From assembly GCA_022836615.1 (NCBI GenBank), contig MU405214.1, forward strand, positions 310,001 through 374,000: a stretch of DNA of 64,000 bases, given 5' to 3'. Numbering within the stretch: position 1 is the stretch's first letter; each line of letters starts with the position of its first letter. Both the position numbers and the translations under genes were made by a program. A model generated the notes under the pieces. That model saw nothing but the letters and a program-made list of their open reading frames with translations, had not been told where the DNA came from and searched no databases. This stretch comes from Annulohypoxylon bovei var. microspora (Eukaryota > Ascomycota > Sordariomycetes > Xylariales > Hypoxylaceae). Of this stretch, positions 53,326 to 64,000 are shown in pieces.

Positions 53326-56300
53326 TTCAAAAACAACCGAAACAACCAAATCAGACTCACTCACTGACCCATGCACATCAATACAGTTCCAGTTCCATTA
53401 GGTACGTACCGCGAGCGACAACTGGGCACATACATACATACATACCTACATACATATGTATTTGGATGCAATAGTATGTTACTATAGGAGTTGTGGATCG
53501 AATCAAGGAATCATTGCCTGCGGGAATGGGAAAGGAAAAACGACGGAGATGGGTTTTCATTCACAAAAAGGACCTTTCTAGGCTGACTACCTTTAATCCT
53601 AGTCCAAGCTGAACCGGGACTGGCTGGGCTGGCTGGGGTGAGAAAGCGGGCGGTCCAAGACAGATGGATTTACCGATTACATATTATTATGTACAGACCA
53701 GACCATTCTGGCTGGCTTGCTTGGCTTTTTCTTCTTCCCTGAGGGTCCTGACTCCTTGAAGCAAGCTGGCTTAGACGCTGCCAGCTGGTGCCTGTGTCCG
53801 GGCACTGGAAAGTGAATGAGCCATTTGAGCTTGGTTGTTTGGTGTCAGAAATCAAAAACAAGTCGACTCGTGAACATGTGTCGTACCCATATACCCATAT
53901 ACATATACCCATATATGTAGGTGTTGTGTAACTGGTGCTCCTTGCTGCATTGATTCGGCGGCTCGGAACTATCGACGTTGGCAACGAGTGCTGGGATGAT
54001 GCTGTTCTATTATGTATTCTAACTGGGTCGACAAATTTCAGAATTGGTTTCACATTGTGATTTAAGTCTTTGTGCGAATTGCGTACACTAATCTGAAGTG
54101 CTTCTTTAATATAATCCCTTATCAGTCTTTGATGTTGCGTTGATCCGTCTAAACTCCATAATTCCGTCATATTAAATCATACTTAAGTAATACGAGATTA
54201 TATGGAATGCATATAAGCGAATTTATTATTGTAGAAACATGTTTTTTATCCCTTGTTTCTATCCAAATACTTTAGTATCTTTGCAATAATATATTTAATA
54301 TAATCTTTAGAATGTTTTTTTATATACTGTAGCTACAATTATTATACAAACAACAGCAACAACAATTATTGCTACTTACATGTATTTAAACTTCCGGTAA
54401 CTTGACACTGTTCGTCCTTATCAAGTAATTTTTAGACCGAATAGCGGAAACCACCCCAGTTAGCTTAGCGCGTATAATACGGTGGATTGGATAAAGATAA
54501 AACAAATGACGGATGTTAGAACCCTTCAACCCCTCCTTCCAATGTGTCCACTTTTGGAAGTCACACAAGGTTAATGAACTGTTGAATCAAATTTCTTGAA
54601 AGCCGTAACATGCCACTAAGAAATCAAGTAGGAAGTTAAATACAAGCCTTAAAAAGCTATTAAACCCGTTTTTATAATAATCGATACCTGGCTGACTCGC
54701 TTTTCTTGAGCCACATGCCACATGATAAAATATCAATGCCTTGATCAAACCCAACCGGAAACTATCAAGATGCAAATTTTTGTTGATCACTCATCCATAT
54801 TCATCCTGTTGTCATTAAACCCTCCCCCCTCTTAAATCCCTTAAATCCCCCCTCCCCCTCCATCTCCACCTCCAATGCCAGTGCTTGTCATGCCCTGCCT
54901 CGCTCCATTACCTAGAACATGGTAATAAGAGCGAGACAACCGAAGAGCCCGGCGCCTCGCTGCAGCTAGCATGCCCTTTTCACTTTTTGCTAACCAACCA
55001 CAGAAACGCTGCACCAGTGAGTAGCTCGTAACTATATATCAGCCGGCCATACAGGTGGTCTTGTGAACGGCTACACGATACCATAATAATATCATAATAC
55101 TACTCACTAGGTACCCTCACCAGGTCACCCTGCCCTTGGAACCCGATGAATCGTCCTAGTGCTTCGTAAGTACATACAATATTGACCTAGGTAGCCTTGG
55201 CCGCCGATGCTGCAACTTCCAGTCTATCTGTCTCGATCACCGTATACTTACCTATGTAGTTTGCCATGATTCGTCGCCTCTTGCAACCCTGTCTGTGCGC
55301 AGGCATAGGTTGTTACACGCTCAAGCATTCGATGCTTTTTGTACTTTACTTTACATGTCACAGACATATGTCGCGACAAAGATGTGTCCGGTCCACGGAC
55401 CGACTTAATACGGTCCAAAAAAGTCAAGAGAGTTCTAAAACAAGGACAGACCCCACGATTACCTACTGACTACGCGGTGTGCGCGGAAGGTAATAAGTAG
55501 GGTTTTCAGTTTCAAAGTCTTCGAAGATGGTAACGTCACCATCAATATCCTTCTCAGGAATTATTGCAGAGGAAGAAAAAAAAACTTATCCAGGGATGTA
55601 CCGATTTACGGAGTATTTGACACGGTTCCGTACCTAACGAACTCCATTCACGCAGATCACGCACCTGCATAGGTGTTTTGCGGGTACACACACATATATC
55701 GGTCCGCTACCTATCCATTAAGCTCGCTACCCCACGGAGCAATAAATGCTGAAAAAGTCGACGATTTATCACCATGTTAGGCCATGTTGGCTACCTAAGA
55801 GCGACCATGAATTACTACGTGCAGATAAGCCACTGGTAACAGCCTGGCCGGGAATCTTTTACCAACCTTTACCACGTATGAAGTCAAGGTTCCTCTGTCC
55901 TTATCTCCCGAGGTCTAAGAGGCAGGTTCATCAAATAACCCGATCCAGCATCAATCTAGGTAGCTACCTAGTCAAGTTCTTGTCTATGGCCGTTGGAAGT
56001 TATGACAAGTCCGCTACGACCAACGTTGAGCCGCTTGGCCTGCATTGCCTAAGTACATATGCTTGCTTCCTCTATATATTACTTACTTATGTAACAATCC
56101 ATTCGATATCATGACCCGCCTCTGACGCAGTCATGTTAAAGGGTCCCTGTGGGTAGTATGCTCTTCGTAATCTTGTTGAAAACTTACAGGAAAGAGACAA
56201 ATCATATGCTGTCCTACCCAAAATTGCTTAGCAGTGATGCATCACACTCGTTTACGAAAGGGCATTTTACTTGCCAGGGTTTAACAACTAGAGTAGGAAA

Positions 56301-57080
56301 TAAAGAAAGAAGGGTCGGAAGCAACAAGGCCTTATAAAACGAAGCAATTCGAGCCTAGCAAAACAGTCGTTGGGTTAGGGGCCGATGAAAAGCTTCTTAA
56401 CTTTGAGGAAATGTCGGACTTAATATATTACGGATGTATTCTGTGATTTTCTCAGGAGTTCGTATATCAAACACATGTAGGACACATGGAGGCAGTTCGA
56501 AAAACTATCTCAAGATAATAAAAGCTTGAACTTCAAAATTATTTCTAGTAAGGATCAAATGATAAATGTGAACTATTGTACCCAGCACCCATCCATGTCT
56601 ATGAGAGGGGTTACTTAAAGTGGTTGCATATGCATCTAAGTACTAGCTTATAATTATTAGATAAGCGCACTTTCAAGTCATTTACGGTTTAAGTCAAATA
56701 CGTGAAACGCTTAAATATTTTTATATGCATAATCCTTTTCTTAAACGATAACGAAACAAACTAATATTTATTTATTAAACTATCTCCGTTTATACTTACC
56801 GACTCATCCTATTCCTTTGTCGTTCTTACCTAGTAGGCGGATGAAGACAGCAAGCTCTCTAATTGGTCAAACCATAAAAGGATCGACCCAGGGTTCGTCT
56901 ATTTGGCTCGTCTCGCAACTTACAACTTACTTATTCATCATAATATTTTGAGTGCTTTATGGATTCATCCATGGATCATGGAATTTATTCACATACATAT
57001 CAGGCAGCATCTTACTGTATTTCGATGCTAACGTGGATGAACACGACATGGATTCAAACATGATGCGTGGTCAGCTGGCT

Positions 57081-57111
57081 GGAACATTGGAACATTAGAA
57101 CATTGGAACAT
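57081..57111. repeat. GGAACATT tandem repeat
   Basis: Four imperfect 8-base units in intergenic DNA. Confidence 0.65.
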
Positions 57112-57348
57112 ATTCCTCGGAGGCTTTCGGACTTTTGCCCCGTCCTACCGTCAATATGCAGCCAATGCTTCAATGCCATCTATTACTTTAGGGATCCCAA
57201 GCATGAGCACTGGCGAGAACGAGGCTTATTATTTAGTTCGCGATTAGGAAGCCCAACCATAAGGTCCGGATCATAGCACTCAGCCTGTTTATTCCGCTCG
57301 TTTCTTACCCATGCTGTTTGTTAGCTAGGTATTAGCTAGTCGGACAGG

Positions 57349-57372
57349 TCGACTATCGACTATCGACTATCG
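57349..57372. repeat. TCGACTA tandem repeat
   Basis: Three 7-base units followed by a partial copy. Confidence 0.65.
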
Positions 57373-59860
57373 AAAATGGACTGTCACCGACACTCCGGAT
57401 TGGAATACCGTGCTTCATATCAAAGACTATTTATATATTAGGTTACTAGGCGCGAGCTCTCCCCGGACGCCATCTTGAGTCATATGATAGTTGGCTCCTC
57501 TCACCGCATCTCAAGGTCTCCGCCTGCCCGCGCCTCCAAGAGAACCCTGCCCTTCGGCACTCAAGCACAAGCAAACTCCCTACGCTCTATCTCTAGGTCC
57601 CGAGCGTACTGTCCAACACGGCAACACTCGCCTATATCCAGTCATGACAGGCGCCACCTCGGGATGATAGGGACTAGGAAACCTCACATTCCGATCATTA
57701 ATACATAAGTTGCCAGCTTGCCTCACACGGCAACATTGGTCCGAGAGCAAACTAATCTCACTGAAACATCGTCACCGAGTTCCTGCACTGTCTGGAGCAG
57801 GTTACCGATCTATGAAAATTAACTCCTATCTAGCTAGCGTCTTCCGTGATACGTTGTATGGTGCAAAAGAAAAGAGAAAAAAGTGTCATTTGTTATTTCT
57901 TTAAAGCGCTTGCGCTACTGCGACACCATTCCCTAGGCTCGATTGCCCCGATCATGTCAAAATACGCGGCCACAGTGTCATCGATCAACGATCAGCGATC
58001 AGTTAGGCATCAGCTCACCTTCTATCGGATCGAAGATTTTGTCTCGCATTTGCTTTGCCTCTAGGGTCTCCAAATCTTTCGGAGCATGGCAGCGCGTGCC
58101 GCCGCCGCCTCCTGTACATTCCCGTGCGAGTTGTTCTAGGCTTACGTTGTTAGATCCTCCCGGCGGCTTCATTCGCCTTCCGAACTCTAGAATCAGGCGT
58201 AGTGACCCAGACTGTTGCATAGGCTTATGCAGAACCAATCACACCTAAATTGGAATTCATGGTATATCCAATGGTAGAATTCGCTTAGTCTCATTCTCAC
58301 ATCAGACGCATGGAATCAATTTCCATTTCTCGGCCGAGCCATCACAAATCGTGTGTCATATTATGGACGAGCGCTTTTTATCAACCAACTCGCCGCGCCT
58401 TTTTAAACAGCGTTCCTGGTCACGTCAATATCGATCGATGTATCTCCATCTGAAGTGATTCCACAGCCTCGGCCACAAAGCACAGATCACAATTATTCTC
58501 ATTTTTGCGCCCCCAAAAATGAGCAGGGCAAAACAGTGAAACATCCCCTTGCCGGATAGGAAATACCGAGACCCTGAATGGCAGAACTCGCAAATGCTCA
58601 TTTATGGAAACAGTCGCCTTCCAGTTAACGGCCCTGCGGCCTACTTCCACGGACCCAAGCACCCCGAACATCTAACTACAACCTGTTTTGCTGTTGGCGA
58701 GCTTGGAATTTTGCTACCATACAGGGTCGCAATTTGGAAATGCAGAACTACGGTCGACTTCGGTAGGATGTTTCAAAATATCGGGTCGGCGATATGACGA
58801 TCTTATCTCACGCTTCACCGGATCAACTCATACATAACATGTCAGACCGGCGAAATTCGCTCGCGGCTTTTTCGTATCGTGACATCTAGGCGATAGATGG
58901 CCTAACACTAAATGGTCGCACCCTTTAAGGACAGGTATCCATAACAGCCCATAACCGCCACTTATGGCGGCGCATTCGCATCAAATTTTACGACTATCCA
59001 ACTCTCAGAAAGCGTATCGCCAGCAGCACTAAGAACTTTCTAGCACAGCCTCATTTTATGCTAACCCAACCTAGATATCTCACGCTCACGGTTAGCAACA
59101 TTAAATTAGATTTTGTGTTGTATTGATTTTACCGCGCGTCTGATTTATAAAAGGAGAGGGCGTCATTCGTGGCCAACAAGCTCTACGACCATACCTATTA
59201 TGAACTCAGTTTGCTCTCGAAGCGACATGCTGACTAGATCAGAGGGTTCTATAATATTGAGACCAAATTTATCCTACAGCAATCCTCACTCGGAATTGAT
59301 TGGAACCGGCAACGATTGTGTTGGGACGCCTTCGAAGCCTCCTATCCCGGTGGCGTTCACCTGTAATTTCACATTTTTAATGATCCATGGCAGCGGTTAC
59401 AGAGCTCAGCTTATCCGCCACGAGTCTTTTGTTCAAATCATTACTAGGAATACGGCATTGCAGGACGAATACATACTAGTTTTCAGAACCCAGCGTGGCA
59501 AGTTCAGAAGCGGCCCTCGCGTAAATAAGAATCGTCTATTGAGCACCGAGTCTCTCAAGATTAGATGACCGTGGTCTAAGACGGCTTCTCCAAGATTCAT
59601 CGGGCTATGAGTAACTTCAACTAGAGGAGGTCAGTTGATATCTCGTATCCGATTAAAGGGTGCCTAGACAAGGAATCAACTCCCAGCCGAGGGATGTACT
59701 CATCGCGAGCTATCAGTCTGTCATATCGACGATCATGACAATAAGGTCCCCAGGCACACTGACTCTAGATTGAGGAGGCCTGAATGGGGAGAAGTCTCAC
59801 CTCGACAACCTCGGCGACCATTATAAATCGGAACTCTAGATCTCAAGCTAAAGCCGCATG

Positions 59861-59890
59861 TGTACGGTGTAGGTGTACGGTGTAGGTGTA
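59861..59890. repeat. 12-base tandem repeat GTACGGTGTAGG
   Basis: Two and a half exact copies in intergenic DNA. Confidence 0.7.
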
Positions 59891-62800
59891 CTAAAATATA
59901 TCGCTATGTTAAGCAAGTCTAGGTAGGTTCCATGAGCACGCTGTTTTCTTGCTACACGTGCTCGCTCTTCTGGGATATGACGAGTCTATGATAGGGGTTT
60001 CTGTTCCCATCCCAGGTAAATAGAAGAAGCTATAAAGGAAGGTGGACTCTCCATTCAATAAAACCCTTTTACATGCCGATGAAGTCACTCCCTTCCAGGT
60101 TAGGAAACTTGATGTGTCTCATATTCTTATCAGTACACGTAGTCAGTCAAGTCAAGTGATCATACTTATCTTTCCAATATCGAGTTGGAACTATACGAGT
60201 ATCGGTAATAGATTTCTAGATGTAATGTCCATCCTTTTGAAAGAAGATGGGGGTGATGGGGATGCATTGATTCAACACGAAGCATTTCTTTAAACACGTA
60301 TGTAGCTATCCATTTTCTATATTCTTAGAGGCATCAGGCAAACTTCATATCAGCGATCAAACCCAACCTAAATTACTTCATCTACTGTTGCCGCTCTCGC
60401 TTCTTATCCTTCCCACCTAACCTGGGGGAATGCTAACCCATTCCCACCAAAGGTTAAGAAAGGGGTTTATGGTCTAGTGATCTATAGGTTCTAGGTACGA
60501 CTACAGTTAGAAAGGGTTGCTTTTTTACGACATTAATACTTATCCGAATAACGACGGAATGTTGATCATAGACACTCTAAAATTATAGCCTACGGTGAAG
60601 CCATAAAGGACTAACCTCCAGCCTAAGGTACGTGTAAGTACCCAAAGGAATGTAAGGTGGACACTTCTAGACAGGTGTTTTCAAGTAACTGGGCAGCTTG
60701 TCGGTTAGCGGACCTTGTGCTAGCAGTTGATTATGTATCATACTCTATCATTTTCCATCGTACACTACGTATAGCTACCAGCAAGAGACGGTCATGGTTA
60801 GCTAGCGACGATACGACAAGTCAAGATATAACCTCTAATAGAGACTTCCGTGTGCCCGAAGCTCGACCTTGAGGGAGGGCAACAAGAAAGCGCACCTCAT
60901 CCGAACCAATATGACCGGATTGACCCTTAGGGTGAGAGCTTCCCTTCTCCCTCAAATAAGCTGCTTCATGATACTTAATCTAAACTAGATAACTTGACGG
61001 GGGAGTTCGGGCGAATTGACCGGCATGTTTGACTTGAGTAATTACAGCGATCTTGATGAGGATCTATTCACCTCGTTATTAATAACTGTTTCTAATCACG
61101 GTAACAAGACGTATTCACGGAGGTCTGGCCTACTAAATAAGCTGCATACAGAGCTTGAACAAACTCGTTTCTTATTTTCAATATATTGAGGCATCGAGTT
61201 CCCTTCCTCGATGAAGACCTTAGCCCTCTTTTAACTACCTTACTTACTATATTCTAATAACCTCATGGAAGGTACCTTTTGACCCATATAAACGTCATAT
61301 ACCTACAGCCAAGTCTGCCTGAGGCGCCTCATGGGGGTTCCGCATCGTTATCTAGGGATGCTCAAAGATTAGAAGATAGAAAACCATCCGTTACTTAGTA
61401 ACTGTCACCTCGTATAGCTAGGTACCTATCTATCTAGAAAAGGTCATACACTATAGGCCAGGGTATAATAAGTACTTCTAAGAGGGCGTTAGTTACGATT
61501 AGAATGTATACATTCATTACACCTAAGCGAGAAGGTGAAAGGTGATAGACTCCGTTACTGTTCATTATGTAATAAGACGACGGACTTGTTTATCCTATGG
61601 TGATGGGAAGAAACTAGTACTCGTAAACGAAAAGGTGTGCCTGTTTGATAACAGGTGTTCAATGATAAGCGAGGAAGAGGTTATAATTATAGGGAGGAAC
61701 TGGCCTTACGGAGGACCCCTTAAATGAGATCAGGGTTGAGTTGGCGAAAAGTAACGATATAAGTATGAGCACTCAACATAAAGACTGGTCGTCTTAGGCA
61801 TATCCTTCACGCAAGAATACATGCCTACAGACTAGCTGATCTATGGGTACTCCCTCATTTACCATCGACTCATTATCTTAACTTAATATACAGCTAGGTT
61901 TCATCCATAAGCATGCCCTGAATGTAGACATCGTCGGAACTCAAGGCAGCGATTTAGTGGTGACGATCGTGATTCGAAGGAAATAATCACCCCTGACTAG
62001 CATATATGTTAACAAAGGAATAACCATTTCAAATAGCTGTCCATACTTCGACGTAGAGCATGGTATCTAATTGCGTAAGCAATAAACTAGACTCTCGCAC
62101 AGGCACTGGAACAAGTAGAATCGTCTTGGTGTCGAGGTTAACTATAGCGGCGGGTGATTCCCCATCATCTAGAGACCGTCACTACACTACGTCTTCGTTT
62201 TCTAGTCGAAGAATACGGCAATCATGGTTCTTAAACGACCTCAAGATCTAGGTCTCTCAATAAAATTCTACGGACCCTTGGGGAAAAGACATATAATTAA
62301 TGGTTAACTATTGATATGTCCAATTATATAGCTTGAGCGTGTAATAAGTTCGGGGAGTATGGTCGGTGTAAAGCACCTCTCGAGGACTTTATAAGAGTAC
62401 GATAAAGCCTCCCGACGCACCACAAAGATAGCTATCAAGCTGCCTAGGTAGGTACCTCATCCAGGTCAAAGAAAGATCCGCATCGACCAGATGTTTCCAA
62501 AAAATGCAAGTGCAAGCCTGCAGGAACACCGAGACTGTAGTTCAATCCGGACGCACAAGCCCCGATCCGAGTAGCTCCTTCCCCTCTTTAATACACGCAA
62601 AACAGCGCCGGCCGCGGTGCGGACCCGGAAGAATCTCCGCTCGGGGGGAAGTGGTAGGCACGGCGCGATATACCGGTGTACATCCCACCACCCTCCCACC
62701 CAAGAAGTCCTACATGCGCGAACGCCTCCGATATTACCTGTCACCCAGGCACCCCTTATCTTACCCTTATCGTCCGAAGGATTCCTCCCCCATCCCTCAG

Positions 62801-64000
62801 CTCCCCTACCTAACCCCTCGCCCTGTTGTCTATTGATCCCATCACATTCGCACGTACATAGGTAGGTATCACATTACATATTAGCCCTGCGCTGCCCTGT
62901 CCGGGCTAGCCCGCCTCGAAACTAGTCCGCTTGGCTTGCTCGGAAGCGCGGGCGTTAGGGACGAATGTGCCGTGCATGAAGAAATCGCGGGAAGGAACCG
63001 AAAAAAAAACAAGCGCACGATTTTTCCCCCTTCTGCCCGCCCGAGCTACCAACGTAAGGTATGTGTGTAGTTGCATTACAAAAAGCCCGATGAGCTCGAA
63101 AAGTTCGGTCCGGGTCTAAGCCCGGTCGACCTACTAGCTCCGTGGCTCTCTTACGACGCGAATTGCCTACCTGAGTAAATGCTCAGTTAGTTTAGGTAGG
63201 TAGGGAGAGGCGGAGAGCGAGCGGGTACGCGCATCCAAGACCTACATACATGTGTCGAAGGCGTTCAGCCGAGTCCGACTATTCGGCTTATATCCTATCC
63301 CGTGTCGAACCTCCCTCTCGCCACATATCTGCTCTCCCGGCCATCCGCCGCCCACATCCCTGACAGTCCTACAGCCCAAGCTTACGTGCCGACCTAGGTA
63401 ACCTGACAGCGTCGCACGATAGATAGCACAATTGCAAAACCCTCTCTCTTCGCATCCCGTACCCTACCTAGGTGAGCGAGGCGAGAGCCAGACCGGGGCG
63501 GCTACATAGATCGAAACCTGCGCTCGTATAAGTGGTCCGCACTTGCACGTAATATTATGTATTGTGTTTCCGTGTACCGCACACGTGCGTCGCGACCCCT
63601 CGACCAAAACAAGGAAGAGAGACGAGCGGCGCACCGAGCCGAATCGGGATACAAACCGCGAGGCGAGGGCACCTTGGAATATGGCTACTACGCAAGTGCG
63701 AGCTCGCTAACATTACATACGCGTATACAAAGTAGGTACAAGTTCCATGTTGGTACCTAGCGTTCTGCTGACCGCGCAGGCCTTCCACGTGCGAACGGCC
63801 AATGGCTGCCCACCTGCACGATTACTCCCAACCCTGCTCTTCCCTTGTTTTCTCTTCCTATTCATCGCTGCCCCTACCCGGCCGATAGATACAGACGGGA
63901 TTAGTGGTTCAAATAGGTAGGACTACTACTAATGAGAGAGATGAGAGGTATTTTATCAATTATAGGCCGTCTTCTCCTCTTTCCTGTCAGACCGAAAAAA

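Larger units (their letters stand above)
51647..54170. other. RING gene upstream region and repeats
   Basis: No supported gene. Nearest the start codon is T-rich leader on the minus strand. Farther right are tandem repeats (51821-51844, 52417-52442, 53261-53325) and a 130-bp purine tract (52762-52893). On the minus strand an ATG at 54170 opens a 166-codon frame ending at 53670 without a known domain; its second half is repeat-derived. Confidence 0.4.
54171..64000. other. Gene desert with AT-rich patch and simple repeats
   Basis: Nearly 10 kb without a supported gene. 54180-54400 is strongly AT-rich. Two minus-strand frames (54790-54587 and 54568-54386) follow one another on the same strand and may be remains of one decayed gene; I cannot identify it. 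Small tandem repeats lie at 57081-57111, 57349-57372 and 59861-59890. Copies of the TAGGTA motif recur (55190, 55960, 59920, 62443-62456, 63193-63203). The longest other frames (55746-56114 and 59113-59568) have no domain. Confidence 0.45.

Noticed and set aside
55746..56114. 122-codon plus-strand frame with a true ATG
   Set aside because: No recognisable family and no supporting context; frames of this length occur by chance in this stretch.
59113..59568. 151-codon plus-strand frame in the gene desert
   Set aside because: Does not begin with ATG, no domain or codon bias, no leader-like sequence upstream.
1..64000. CRISPR arrays, rRNA operons, prokaryotic operons
   Set aside because: No spaced direct repeats, rRNA signatures or Shine-Dalgarno-type gene packing; the window is eukaryotic.

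Overview
This window is nuclear DNA of a filamentous ascomycete (Pezizomycotina; probably Sordariomycetes, order not determinable from here). The evidence is short (about 50-60 bp) introns with GT donors, CTAAC/CTAAT branch points and AG acceptors, typical fungal gene families, and repeat relics whose stop codons look like C-to-T damage of the RIP type. One 10-N gap lies at 24487-24496, flanked by suspicious G and C homopolymers.

Genes sit in two islands. Island 1 (0.9-11.1 kb) holds a RAD17-type checkpoint clamp loader (-), a questin-oxidase-like protein (-), a HECT-like E2-binding protein (+), ATP synthase subunit b, ATP4 (-), and nucleolar NOC4 (+). A gene-poor stretch (11.1-28 kb) contains only a large single-exon bZIP gene with a hydrophobic segment behind its zipper, and a 1.36-kb transposon-like element with 59-bp terminal inverted repeats and a TA target duplication. 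Island 2 (28-51.6 kb) holds a Sel1-repeat protein related to Nif1 (-), a five-finger CCCH protein of the ZC3H3/Red5 type (-), TFIIF beta (+), a HAD phosphatase-like protein (+), a proline-rich orphan (+), a small Cys-rich orphan (+), ARPC2 (-), UTP12 (+), a phosphotransferase-fold kinase-like protein (+) and a RING-finger protein (-). A decayed pogo/CENP-B-type transposase helix-turn-helix fragment lies between the last two. From 51.6 kb to the end (over 12 kb) I see no gene I can support, only simple repeats, an AT-rich patch and short random ORFs.

The genes are mostly unrelated housekeeping functions: DNA-damage checkpoint, mitochondrial ATP synthesis, ribosome biogenesis (NOC4, UTP12), Pol II initiation, RNA surveillance and actin nucleation. 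Several are divergent pairs with short shared promoters (questin-oxidase-like/E2-binding, ATP4/NOC4, CCCH/TFG2, ARPC2/UTP12). I see no secondary-metabolite cluster, CRISPR, rRNA or convincing tRNA. The items most worth following are the candidate membrane-tethered bZIP factor, the TIR element, the RIP-damaged transposase relic, a possible hidden 3' exon of the RING gene, the palindromic GATA promoter between ARPC2 and UTP12, and the dense dispersed TACCTAGGTAGGTA-type intergenic motif. All exon boundaries were derived by hand from splice signals and reading-frame continuity; none is backed by transcript data.
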